A stretch of DNA of 64,000 nt. Source: Edaphochlamys debaryana. Its lineage: Eukaryota > Chlorophyta > Chlorophyceae > Chlamydomonadales. Position 1 is the stretch's first letter; the number at the start of each line of letters is the position of its first letter. Shown here in pieces: positions 48,303-58,884 of the stretch. The stretch is from the NCBI GenBank assembly GCA_016858145.1, contig JAEHOE010000062.1, forward strand, positions 124,001-188,000, in the 5' to 3' direction. The position numbers were made by a program, and so were the translations under genes. Below the pieces are notes generated by a model. The model made no database searches and had not been told where the DNA came from. It worked only from the letters and a program-made list of their open reading frames with translations.

Positions 48303-51300
48303 ATGGCGCCCTCACGGTAGGCATCCTCTCGCTTACGTGGCTCGCAAGCTCGTGGCTTTCTCGTTGCGCCCTGCCATCTCATCACTCTGCCACGCTCCGC
48401 AGGTACGCTCCGCTGTACCCCACGCACATCCCCCTCAATCCTCTTCAAAAGGGGGCTCTGGCGGTGTTGTCATGTGTGGGCGCGCTCTGGAGGTGCGCAG
48501 CGCGCGGGCGCAACGGGGACGTGCAGTGCACTCGGGGGGCCATCGGCCACGACACACACACCAGGAGCCACTGCTACTCGCCTAGTCCCTGAGCTACTCG
48601 CACGACCTCCGCCTGGGTTGTAGCACCACACGAGCAGCTACCCGCTGCCACCTGCAACTCAAGTACCCAACGCTCCCTTCGCGTAACGTGCCCCCTCCTC
48701 CCTCCCCACCCTGTGTGCAGGCCCGCCCGGGCTGACCTGGTGGCAGCCGTGGGCGAGACCACGGGCGAATGGCTGCTGCCGTACATCCGTGATCGTATGA
48801 AGCGGGACCCTGTGGGGCGGCGCATCCTGGAGGAGCGGCCTCGGGTCACGGTGGGGCCCGGCAGCGTTGCAAGGTTGGGGGGCAAGGGTGCTGCCCGCCG
48901 GCCCCCTTGAGTTGCCTCGAGCCTGGCTACTTGTGGCAAGGCGCGAGGAGTCCCGGGAACGAGTCAGGGGAGGGCGTGTAGAAAGAACGTCCGCCAGTGC
49001 TGCCCTCGCCCATCGCGCCGCTCTCCACCCACCTGTTAACAACCCAAGGATGCGTGCTTCTCCCCGTCCCCGCCTGTCTTTCACCCGACCCTTCTCCCCG
49101 GCCCTTCCCTCCGACCCCTCCCCCTGTCCCTTCCCTCCGACCCTTCTCCTCGACCCTTCTCCCCGAACCTTCTCCCCTCCCCCTCCCCCTGACTCCTCTC
49201 CCCGACCCCTCCCCCCGACCCCTCCCCCCGACCCCTCCCCCCGACCCCTCCCCCCGACCTCTCCCTCCGACCTCTCCCCCTGACCCTTCCCCCTCCCCCT
49301 CCCCCTCCCCCCTCCCTCCCCCAAGGACGAGACCATGGCTTCCAGCGCCGGCCACCCCCCCGGCACCTTCGGCCACGCCTACGCGGCCTTCATGGGCGAC
49401 CGCCGCTTCCACGCCAACGACCGCACGCCCGTCAGGTGGGCGCCAGACACAGACATGGGTAGAAAACATCAACGAAGCGTAGCGCTTGGTTGAGGGGCGT
49501 AGGGCGTGGTCGCGAACTACACAGACGTGGGCGCCAGACTCTGGATGGGTAGAGTCCAGAGTCAGGAGGGAGGAAACACGAGAGGTGTGCATCAAGGTTT
49601 TGACGATGCTGTTACTGATGGGCTGGCTCGAGGTGGATTCCGGTGCTGGCTACTGCCCGGTAGGTGCGCTGCACCGAATTGCTGCCCCGGCGGGTTGGCT
49701 TGGGACATGTGCGGAGGCGGAGGGCGGTCCGCTCTAACGCCATCTCCGTTGTTGTGCTGATCAGCTGGCTCCTAACCTGACGGCACCCCCCGATGCCACT
49801 AGAGCAGCTGTACGGCCAGCAGTCATGTTGCTGACGCATTCTCGTCCTGTAACGGTCGACTCATCCTGTCAGGTTCATTGACGACGAGGAGCTGGCTTAC
49901 GTGATCGCTCGCAGCCGCGAGGTGCACGACTTCTGGCACGTGCTGTTCGACCTGCACACCAACGTGTTCGGGGAGGTCGCGCTCAAGGGGTTGGAGTTCG
50001 TTCAGGTGAGCCACCGGGAGACGCCAGGCGGGGAGGACGGGCTGGTCCCCTTGTCCCCTCTCCGCCTCTACTCTGTCTGCCACTGCTCCCCACACCCCCC
50101 GCCCACTCCCCAAACTCCCCGCCCGTTCCTTGCCCACAGACCGGCCTGCCCATGACGGGGCTGGCGGTGGTGGGAGCGCAGTACAAGCTCAGCCCGCAGG
50201 TGAGGGTAGCAAGGCCAGAGATGAACGGTTTGCTGTGACCAGTCTGGGCTAGGCGGCCGTCTGGTTGGCACACGGTGGCGTGCTCGGTCGCATGTGGCAC
50301 GGGCTGCGGTTGTTGTTCTTGTAATCCTTTCATTGACGGTGGGCGCACCCGCCGACCTGCCTGCCCCCAGGACCGGGAGCTCCTGCAAAAACACTACCTG
50401 CCCTGGGCCCTGCGCGCCGGCGGCCGCTGCCACGACCTCATGAGCATCTACTATGAGGAGCACTTCGGGGTGAGGCGCATGCAAGGCGACTGTGGGCATC
50501 ATGTGGAGTCTCAGCAAGCTGGCAAGCATGTACTAGCAAGTGCGCGTCCAGCCCCCGAAAGAACACCCCCCTCCCGAGGACCCCACCCCGCCCGGTAGAA
50601 CCCGGGACCGACACTTCCCGGTCTGAAGGCTCACCACAGTCACCAGACGCCCCACCTACACAAAGGGGAACGGCAAAGGCAGGAGCGCATTGGTCAGTAC
50701 TCAGTAGTGGTGCCTGGCTGGATGCACGCCGCACGGGCCAAAGATTGAGCTGCAGAGGTTGGCTCTCCCCGGAGCGGACCCCGACCCTCGCCCCTCGCAT
50801 TGCACGCCTCACGGGCCAAACGAGTTGCAGGGCTGAGGAAGGCACAAGCACGGAGAGGCCGGGCCCCTAGGCACCCACCCTCAACCCCCCAGCCTACCAG
50901 CAGCGCGTCCCCCCCCCCCCAGCCTACCGGTAGTAGTCAACCAGCTCGACGCAATCGGACGTGCTCGCATAGCGCATCACGTTGTTATCGTGGCATAGGC
51001 TGGTGAAGTGGGATACTGCAGAGGGGAAACGGAACGCGGCGTCTTACATAGGCCATTGGCCATAGAACGCGGCGTCGTACATAGCCCTTGAAGCTCTCCG
51101 TTGGCCTTGACGGTCCCCGTGGGGGGGTGGATCCGCACGCTTCGGCCGCCCCACATGGTGCTCTTAGACTCTCACCTCCTCTTTCAAATCCTCCCGCGCC
51201 CTGACAGGACGACCTGGAGGAGCTGCGGCGGCGCTTCCGGATCATCCCCGCGCCCCCGCCACCCCAGCACCTGGCCTTCAAGGGGGCACCGGGGCAGCAG

Positions 51301-51372
51301 AAGCCGCAGCCCCAGCCCCAGGCGGCCCTCGCGCCGTCGACGCCCTCCCCAGCCTCCCCGAACCAGGCATGA
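48303..51372 (+). CDS. COQ4: COQ4, ubiquinone biosynthesis protein
   Basis: Eight exons (48303-48316, 48403-48492, 48721-48850, 49326-49435, 49873-50005, 50140-50199, 50371-50469, 51208-51372) encode 266 aa. Family hallmarks run throughout: [82 protein letters not shown] and [12 protein letters not shown]. The metal-site motif HDxxH-x11-E is complete (H133, D134, H137, E149). COQ4 is a mitochondrial, matrix-facing protein required for coenzyme Q synthesis. The first exon is only 14 nt (MAPS plus a split Arg). It gives no obvious presequence, so a longer or alternative first exon remains possible. The tail after residue 225 is Pro/Gln/Ala-rich and not conserved. Intron 7 contains an antisense copy of part of gene C. 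Confidence 0.92.
49204..49260. repeat. 13-bp pyrimidine tandem repeat in COQ4 intron 3
   Basis: About four copies of GACCCCTCCCCCC lie in a 250-nt C/T-rich stretch that runs up to the acceptor before 49326. It probably acts as an extended polypyrimidine tract. Confidence 0.7.
50592..51041 (-). pseudogene. Duplicated fragment of gene C (exon 2 plus downstream intron) inside COQ4 intron 7
   Basis: This stretch aligns to 53390-53806 of gene C over about 420 bp, with mismatches and small indels. It includes the whole of exon 2 (reading [20 protein letters not shown] on the minus strand, identical to C) and intron 2. It is antisense to COQ4, has no start exon or further exons, and sits between COQ4 exons 7 and 8. 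It is therefore a dead fragment unless used as antisense RNA. Confidence 0.85.
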
Positions 51373-52587
51373 TCCAGCGATCTAGGCACATGCGAGTCGG
51401 ATTGGAAGAGGGGCGCTGCCGGAGGCCACTTGGGGAGGTTGGGCCGTGAAGCATTGGCACGGCCGCGCGGTCTCTTGGCAGCTGCCAACCTGTTGTTGGC
51501 AGATGAGAGATTAGAGTTATTGCAGTGAAGGTTTGGAGTATGGGGCTGCAGTAGGAGGGGATGTTTGCGGGTGAGACAGAGCATGGGTTTACAGTACTCT
51601 GAGAGATGACTTGACATGTTGCGTTCCAACACAGAATTGGGAGTGCGAGTGGACAATGAAGCAAAACGTGTCAGAATGTTGCGGGCGTGGGGCAGGATGT
51701 GGAGCGTCTAGTGCGAGGGATGCTGGCGTGTGTGGGGTGGCGGGGTAGGGTAGGTGTTGGGGGTTGACGGGGAATGCCCCATTACGAATGGCTACGTGCA
51801 AGGCTACGTGTGTACAGGACAGCAAGCCGATTTCCTGAGCTGGGGTTGTCTAGTGTGTGCGCTTTGACACGTCTGTTGCGGCTTGACCGTCTTGACCCTC
51901 CTCCCAGGAATGATAGGACGGGGCCAGGGCGCCACGCTAAGTTGAGCAGCTGGTGTACATTACGTGTTGTCGTGACGTTGATCTGCTCAAGACAGCTGAC
52001 GTGCGAGACGGCTTGTGTGCGTTCTGGCAGGGTCTTGTTGTGGAGCGCTGATGCGAGGGTCTTTCTTGCAAGTCCCTCGGTGGCACACGCAGGGCACACG
52101 ACCCAAGCCTGTCCCAGCCGCCAGCGGAGCACACCATGATACGAGCTGGCGCTGCGTATAGGGTGAAACTGCCTTCGAGGGAGGTGGCCCGAAGCCCGGA
52201 ACTGAGCCCTCACGCGGAGGCTGAACACAAGCACAGTACGCCGCCGGCTGTGCTGATGCTGGAAGACAACGCTGTGGGTGAAGACCCTTGCCCAGACAGA
52301 TCTCCTTACACTTCAGCATTTGCTACGACAGCAGGTACTCGGACCGTCCATGCTTATTTCTCCCCAGCAAAGGACAACCCCTTCTGCCCAAAACCTTGAT
52401 GGCTCTTGACAGCGAACAGACCCTTCTTCCACCCTCCCCTGTGCCAGTCCACAAGCTACCTGCTCGAACCGTGACCTCCCGCCCCCGCAAACATGGCCGC
52501 TGATCACGATCTGCGCTGCCTCTACATGCCACGTCCGCCTCCTAGCTTCTCCGCCCCCGCTTTGCGCCAGGCCAAGCTGCGAGCTGC
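51373..52587. other. Convergent 3' region of COQ4 and gene C
   Basis: No exon was recognised. TTACA at 52306-52310 is a minus-strand TGTAA 280 nt after the gene C stop. No plus-strand TGTAA was found for COQ4. Confidence 0.45.
52306..52310 (-). terminator. TGTAA polyadenylation motif for gene C
   Basis: The minus-strand TGTAA lies about 280 nt downstream of the gene C stop codon. Confidence 0.5.
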
Positions 52588-53910
52588 TTAGTCAGACTTG
52601 GCGGACGACATGCCAATCAGCACGACGGCGTAGGCGACAGACCTAGAGGCGTACGAGTAAGGGAAGGCATGCGCAGGTCAGCGGAATGTGACGATGCGGG
52701 TCTGCACAACACTTCATTCGTCCCCCCATCCCCCCCTGCGCTAGCCCACCAACCCTCCAGGCCGCCGACCAGTCTGGGCCAACCCATGCCCGCTCTTGAT
52801 TGGCAATCTGCCCTACGCCGACCCACATCGCTCGCAAGCCCTGCTGTGCGCAAGGTGGAACCCTTCCCTGCTTGGCTACTCACGTGATCAGGTTCCCTGC
52901 GAACATGACCTCGAAAGCCGTCTGGGCGTCGTTGTTGATGCCATCGTAAAAGCGGTACTGTGTGCGCGAGTCTTGCGAGCAGTACATGCTGACGCTCATA
53001 CAGGCAGCGGACAGGGCCTGGACAGCGGCGCCGTACTGGTTGGCCTGCAGAGGAGCAGCGGGGCAAGTTGGTCAGCGCCCACCCGACCGGACGAGCGTCA
53101 ATCCAGAACCGGTAGATGGGTCAGGTCCCGGGATGTGGGTCGGGGCCTGCTCTTCCGCCAGGACCCGGTCGGACCACAGCGCCCAAGCCCGTCCCGGTCT
53201 TGCCTTGTTAGCGGCGCCCACCAGCGCCGCGAGGATGAAAACGAAGAAGTTGAACCTGTGGCAACGGGGTGCGGTCCAGTGGGGTTAAGAGGGGTGACAT
53301 GGGTGCGTGACATGCTGCTGAAGCTGCAGGACGCTGGCTAGGTGACCAAGCCCGCCCTCCTTATCCGCTGACGACCCCACCCAAGCCCGGTAGAACGGAC
53401 GTCCCGGTCGGAAGACTCACCAGACGCCCCACCTACACAAGGGTGAACGGCAAAGGCAGGAGCTCATTTGTCAGTACTCAGTAGTGGTGCCTGGCTGGTC
53501 GCACGCCGCATGGGCCGAACGTTGAGCTGCAGAGGTTGGCTCTCCCCGGAGCGGACTCCGACCCCGACCCTCGCCCCCCCGATTGCACGCCGCACGGGCT
53601 AAACGAGCCGCAGGGCTGAGGACGGCACAAGCACGGAGAGGCCGGGCCCCTAGGTACACACCGTCAACCCCCCAGCCTACCAGTAGTAGTCAACCGTCTC
53701 GACGCAATCGGACGTGCTCGCATAGCGCATCACGTTGTTATCGTGGCATAGGCTGGTGAAGTAGGATACTGCAGAGGGGAAGCGGAACGCGTCGCGGACC
53801 CGCATGGTGCAAGGGCACAACTTGACTGACTCCGACTTACCGCCTCCAAGCGCCACACCGAATCCACAAAACGCAAGGCCAACGCCAATGAAGAGGCCGA
53901 CCTTCGACAT
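52588..53910 (-). CDS. Gene C: small four-helix membrane protein (C/D/E cluster)
   Basis: Five exons (53841-53910, 53681-53768, 53204-53255, 52884-53044, 52588-52642) encode 141 aa. Hydrophobic segments are GLFIGVGLAFCGFGVAL (helix 1), FNFFVFILAALVGAA (helix 2), AAVQALSAACMSVSMY (helix 3) and FAGNLITSVAYAVVLIGM (helix 4). A Cys-containing loop lies after helix 1 (SLCHDNN ... STSDCVETVDYYW). It aligns with D and E at MTK/MSK, LGFCGF, the YG-xx-VQ-x5-ACMSV helix and the F-A-G helix 4. Function is unknown. Exon 4 (161 nt) equals two fused exons of D and E. The intron after 53204 has a GC donor (AAG|GCAAGA). It is transcribed divergently from gene D. Confidence 0.8.
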
Positions 53911-54052
53911 CTGGCAAGAGGGGGCAAAGTCGCAAGTCGCAAGTTGCTTCCGGGCTTCCGCTCCTGAGGCAAGCGCTGGGCCCTCTGCCGTGACGAAGCA
54001 AGCTTTTCAGGCTCTAAGCACGATGCTCACCTCGCGGAGTTGCTACACAGCT

Positions 54053-54405
54053 CCCGCCAAGGGCCGGGGGATGGGTCGCGGCGCGAGGACCAGAGGAACG
54101 AGTAAAACGCTCAAGCGAGTCGTGTTGTTGCCGTGTATCGCTATAGTGCACGATACTTTAGCAGGGGGAGCGCGGGGCGCCAAGTCAACGCGAACGCGGC
54201 ACTGCCGTATACGTCGGAATGTGCCAGCGCAGAGCTGCGACCTGGTCAAGGCGCGCACGCGGAGCTCTCGGAGTGTCTGTCGCTGAGTCGCAACACAACA
54301 CCTACGCATAGACTGTCTCACCCTAAGTGCTGCACCACTACCGTCGACACCCCGAGGACCATTCGAGCGGGAGCACAGCAAGTGCGTAACGTGGCAGCGC
54401 GCGCC
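54053..54405 (+). repeat. 353-bp direct repeat, copy 1 (upstream of gene D)
   Basis: This is nearly identical to 56313-56665; only about three mismatches near the left end and one near the right end were seen. It ends 200 bp before the ATG of gene D and lies within the divergent C/D promoter region. No terminal inverted repeats were seen. The internal open frame is probably incidental. Confidence 0.9.
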
Positions 54406-54605
54406 TCTTGCCACTAGATGTGATTACTTATGCCTAGCGCACAGGCAATTAGGCTGGAACACGCTATCGCCGGTTGCGGCAGTGCCCCGAGCGCCAAGCT
54501 GACTTGCGCGACGACCAGCCCCTATGCCCCGCCCTTGTCTCTACATGTTGTAATTGGCACCGTGTATGACACTCAGCATACTTTCATCCCCTCCCGCCCC
54601 CAGCA

Positions 54606-55802
54606 ATGACCAAGCTCATTGCCTTCGGGACTTCGGGGCTCGGCTTCTGCGGGTTCGCAATTGCTCTCGGTGAGCAGCACTTCCCGGGGGCCCGGGGGCA
54701 TATCTGGACTTGAGACCAACTGCTCCATCCGTGTGCGAAGGCGCTGACCCCCCCCCCCCTTCCCCTCGCCGCGTCCCAACCAAGGTGGAATGTGCTACTA
54801 TAACAGCCTGTGCCGGGACATTTATGACAACGTCGGCACGGGCTACACGGCGTGCGTCCAGCGCTCTGAGTACTCTTGGTGGGGTGTCTGGTGAGTACCG
54901 GCTGCCAGTGCGTACTGCCAGGCTTCGAGCGTGACTCCTGCAGCTTGTCAACTCACTGGTCTGAGCCGTCGCTGGGCCCTTCCTGTAGGTTCACGTTCTT
55001 CGTCGTAGTCTGCACACCCATGCTAATCGGCGCGGACGCGGTGAGGGCCGTCCCACCGGCGTTTGGGGGCGCTCACAAGCCTTTGATGGCTGTGGCCAGT
55101 ACCGGGCTTTCGGTGCAGCCTGGTCATCCTGATCTTCGTCGCCACTCTTATGTCCACTCCCCACCACCGCCCCCCGTCCCGCAGGCCAACAAGTACGGGT
55201 CGTGCATGCAGGGCTTCATCGCGGCCTGCATGTCCGTGACCATGATCGACCTCTCGTAAGTCGACGTTGGTGTGCTTGATGCCCCACTGCGTGAGCCGAC
55301 CCACATCAGCCGACCCACATCTTTCAGCTCGTTCGCCGTGCTACCGCCATGGTCTCCACTGGCTTATGCAACTCATGCCTCGCCCTCAACGCTCTGGCCT
55401 GCAGGATCGCCCGCAACCGCATGGATGACGGCGTCAATGCGAGGGACATCCTGGTCACCCTGCTGGACATGCTCAACCTCACCCCCTCGATGCGCCAGCA
55501 AATCCAGGACAAGGACCAGGACTTCCAGACGGCCTGGAAGGTCGTCTTCGCCGGCTTCATCGTCAGGTGCGCGTTGGTTTGGGGCGTAGGATGCGTTGCT
55601 TGCTGAGGTTCTTGGCAGCCGACCCACATGCGTCCGCATGCTTACCGCTTTAGCCTCCCCCTCCCTCGTGCGCCCCCGGTTGCGCAGCACCGTTGCCATG
55701 GGCCTCATGCTCTTTGGCATCAGCGCTGCGATGGACGATACCCCTGCCCCGAGCACCCACCAGCACAGCGAGGAGAAGGCGCAGGCAGCCAACCAGGCCT
55801 AA
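54606..55802 (+). CDS. Gene D: small four-helix membrane protein with extended loop
   Basis: Six exons (54606-54669, 54785-54890, 54989-55040, 55185-55255, 55405-55566, 55688-55802) encode 189 aa. The start MTKLIAFGTSGLGFCGFAIAL matches gene E closely. Then come a Cys-containing loop (GMCYYNSLCRD ... YTACVQRSEYSWWGVW), helix 2 (FTFFVVVCTPMLIGA), helix 3 (SCMQGFIAACMSVTMIDL), a long hydrophilic loop absent from E (about 100-140: RMDDGVNARDI ... QDKDQDFQTAW), helix 4 (VVFAGFIVSTVAMGLMLFGI) and a polar tail. No known domain was recognised. It lies in tandem with E and head-to-head with C. A TGTAA lies at 56110-56114. Confidence 0.82.
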
Positions 55803-56312
55803 CTGTTTGGACTCCTGCCCAGGATAGGACAGTGGCCCCCAACGACTAGTGTGGTTGTGAGCATGTGAGGCTATGCTCTCTGACGTGAGGCACGAGGAGT
55901 GAGCAGGGTCGTTCACCCTGGACTGTGTCGTGATCCCGTGGGACGGGTTCGTACTAGCTAGGGCCGCTCGTGTGTTGGGGGCGCGGGCTTGCGTGTGGGG
56001 GATAGCGCGTGGTGCGGTAAGGATGAGCGGCTGTGCTGGGCGGGTGGCGTGTCCCCGCTAGCCGAATTACTCTCATCTCCTTGGGGGGTCGGGCTGAGGG
56101 TTTCTAGAGTGTAAGTTCCAGCCGTCGTTCACTTGTTCCTGGCCAGCTGGCCCTCCAGCGAGGACCCCTGGCCCAGCTTCCAGCAATTGAGCACGCTTCC
56201 ATATTTCCAACTGCCAGATGGTCCCTCACAGCACGCCTTGACCATTGTGGTGCTGATAGCTCGCGCACTTTTGTCTTGGGCATCAATATCTCCTCGACGC
56301 TCAGCGGCACAT
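55803..56312. other. D/E spacer with TGTAA for gene D
   Basis: This spacer contains the gene D 3' UTR with TGTAA at 56110-56114, about 310 nt after the stop. The second copy of the 353-bp repeat begins at its right end. No other gene was seen. Confidence 0.5.
56110..56114 (+). terminator. TGTAA polyadenylation motif for gene D
   Basis: The plus-strand TGTAA lies about 310 nt downstream of the gene D stop and 200 bp before the second 353-bp repeat. Confidence 0.5.
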
Positions 56313-56665
56313 CCCGCCAAGGGCCGGGGGATGGGTCGCGGCGCGAGGACCTGAAGAACGAGTAAAACGCTCAAGCGAGTCGTGTTGTTGCCGTGTATCG
56401 CTATAGTGCACGATACTTTAGCAGGGGGAGCGCGGGGCGCCAAGTCAACGCGAACGCGGCACTGCCGTATACGTCGGAATGTGCCAGCGCAGAGCTGCGA
56501 CCTGGTCAAGGCGCGCACGCGGAGCTCTCGGAGTGTCTGTCGCTGAGTCGCAACACAACACCTACGCATAGACTGTCTCACCCTAAGTGCTGCACCACTA
56601 CCGTCGACACCCCGAGGACCATTCGAGCGGGAGCACAGCAAGTGCGTAACGTGGCAGCGTGCGCC
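56313..56665 (+). repeat. 353-bp direct repeat, copy 2 (upstream of gene E)
   Basis: This is a copy of 54053-54405 in the same orientation. It ends 200 bp before the ATG of gene E, the same spacing as copy 1 to gene D. Confidence 0.9.
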
Positions 56666-56865
56666 CTTGGGCCTTGTGTTCAGCTGCAGAGTCGCGGCGT
56701 TGATCGGCCTTCTACCAGGAGGCGCTTCCGGCAATGCCGCGAGCTGCGCGACCGAGCTGACTTGCAGCGCGCTGCCAGCCTTCCCTCCACTGCCCGCCTG
56801 CTGTTGCTACTCGCTCACAGCTGAATTATCTAGCGGGTGTTGTGGTGTTGACCCGCGCAGGCACC

Positions 56866-58226
56866 ATGACCAAGGTGGTCGCGCTCGCGGGAACTGGGCT
56901 GGGCTTTTGCGGATTCATCATTTCGCTAGGTGAGGAGAGCAGACCGCGAGCGCTTACGGCTGAGCGCTCTATCGCTGTTCTCCTCTGCTCCTCGGACACC
57001 TCCGTCACACCCACCCCGCTTTGACCCCCAACGTGCGCCTCCGTGCCACAGCTGGCGTGAGCTTCTACACCGAGAAGTTCGATAATCTTCGCCCCATTGA
57101 GTACCCCTGGTGAGTAGGAGTCGACACCAAAGGCTCTGTCACCCCTCATCAGGGGTACCGGCACACCGGCCACGGTGGCCTCGACCGCGCAAGCGTTCGG
57201 CCCCCATACAACCTGCGGGTTTCCTCCACGCCGCGCTGACTATGTTTGCCTTGCCGCCTGACCTGCAGGTGGGGCGTCTGGTTCCTGTTCCTCTGCGTTC
57301 TGGCAACGGCAGGCGTCATTGCCGCCAACAAGGTGCGTGGAATGCGCTTTGCATGCCTCTCTATCATCTGCCCTGCGCCGACCCACATCCGACGCGCACC
57401 AACTCCACCTCTCCCCTCAACCCGCTTCAATACCCTGCGCGGCCCTGCAACGCCGTTCGCGACCCGCAGGCCCACACCTATGGCCAGGCTGTTCAAGGCC
57501 TGCTTGCGGCCTGCATGAGCGTCAACATGATTAACCTCATGTGAGCTCCGCAATGGCGGGGACGTGTGGAACGGTTTGATGCACCGGTGTTTGCGTGGAC
57601 GCAGGGTGGCAGGGGCTTGGCCGCTAGCCGCCAGCACAGGGCTAGCGGCCTCGATCATGGCGTGCGGAGGGACTAGCTTGGTCACACCTTTCCTGCCGAA
57701 CCCTTTCCCATCTCACCCCACGTTTCCCCGAACTCTGCAGGACCACCAAGAGGCAGCTGGACAGCATCGACGACGATCTCGAAACCTCCATGAGGACCGC
57801 CTTCGCCGGTTTCCTGATTGGGTGAGGCGCGCTTTAGTTGCGGAAGCAGTTGTCTGCCGGGGTCAAGGGGCTTGGGTGGCTGAAAGCTGACGGTCCTGCG
57901 GTGACAGGCCTGGCTCGAGTATGGCCCTGCTGCCCTACTCACGCCTCCCAAACCTGACACTGCTTTTGCCTGCACCGTGCTTCCCCCTGACTTGCAGCAC
58001 CGTGGGCACGGGCCTCAGCATCATCGGCATCAGCATGGTGAGGACGCGCATGGGGCGAGCACGTGGAATACTGTGTAACAGCTCGTGCGGAGAGGCTATG
58101 GCCTTGCGCTGTTCAGAAGTTATGACCCTTGCGCAGCGAGCCTCCGTTAACCTCTGACCCTTTTCCTTGCCCCGCCAGGCCGCTGGCTCTCAGGACACCA
58201 GCAAGCACGCCTCGCCCGCTTCCTAA
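56866..58226 (+). CDS. Gene E: small four-helix membrane protein, compact member
   Basis: Seven exons (56866-56929, 57052-57109, 57269-57332, 57470-57540, 57741-57821, 57998-58037, 58179-58226) encode 141 aa. Helices are at about 5-24 (GTGLGFCGFIISLAGV), 43-60 (WFLFLCVLATAGVIAA), 67-85 (GQAVQGLLAACMSVNMINL) and 108-126 (FLIGTVGTGLSIIGISM). The loop between helices 1 and 2 lacks the cysteines of C and D. Exons 1 and 4 match gene D in length (64 and 71 nt). The YPW|WGVW splice junction matches genes A and B rather than D. Function is unknown. A TGTAA at 58560-58564 fits its 3' end. Confidence 0.82.
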
Positions 58227-58492
58227 AGTGGATCCAGACATCCGGGCGTCCTGGTTAGCGCCGCGCCGATGTGGCCCCCGCCCCCTGGCGGGCGAGCTGC
58301 CTAGGTGTCGGGTAGGGGATACTCCAGAGATTACGCAGATTGTCATGTAGGATGAAGCAAGATGGGGAGGGGTCGGGGTTTGAGGGATGACGGGCGCGGG
58401 GCAGGCGGTAATGGGCACGGTGCTGTGCGCGTTGTGCATACGGGGGCAACGGGCGTAGCGTGTGATCCAAGGGTACCGATAGGCGTATAGGC

Positions 58493-58497
58493 TTACA
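58493..58497 (-). terminator. TGTAA polyadenylation motif for the exchanger gene
   Basis: The minus-strand TGTAA lies about 390 nt downstream of the stop at 58885. Confidence 0.45.
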
Positions 58498-58559
58498 GGC
58501 TGCTCTGCCGACTGGACGCCAGCTCGCGGGGGCCGTTCCTGCCACAGCGCAACGCTTGG

Positions 58560-58564
58560 TGTAA
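58560..58564 (+). terminator. TGTAA polyadenylation motif for gene E
   Basis: The plus-strand TGTAA lies about 335 nt downstream of the gene E stop. Confidence 0.5.
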
Positions 58565-58884
58565 CAACTGCAGAAATTGACAGTCCTTGTCTCCACCCCC
58601 TTTGCAACGGAGCTAAAGCGTACCGATGGTCCTCATGGCCTCAGCACCCTCCGGTGACACCCAATCCGTCCGGCCTGAGATCAGCGTGCTCCAACTGCGG
58701 CCATCCTGTACTCCAGCTCCAAGGCTCACCAGTGTGTGACCCACCAGGCTGCCCCTGCCCTTACCCATCTCCTTTCCTCTCCTCCAGCTCCTCGCTCCAC
58801 GCCTTCAATTCCTCCTAAATCATCTCAGATCCTTGAGCAGCCCTGGATGCAGACCCTGCTCACTACCCGCCACTACAGCGGCCC

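Larger units (their letters stand above)
58227..58884. other. Convergent, probably overlapping 3' ends of gene E and the exchanger
   Basis: Plus-strand TGTAA at 58560-58564 serves gene E. Minus-strand TGTAA at 58493-58497 serves the exchanger gene. Because the signals cross, the two mature 3' UTRs should overlap by tens of nucleotides. No exon was seen. Confidence 0.5.

Noticed and set aside
49080..49325. CRISPR-like short direct repeats
   Set aside because: Simple 13-bp pyrimidine repeats without spacers, inside a eukaryotic intron.
54133..54417. Conserved 94-codon frame inside both copies of the 353-bp repeat
   Set aside because: The DNA itself is nearly identical, so frame conservation is no evidence of coding; no family recognised.
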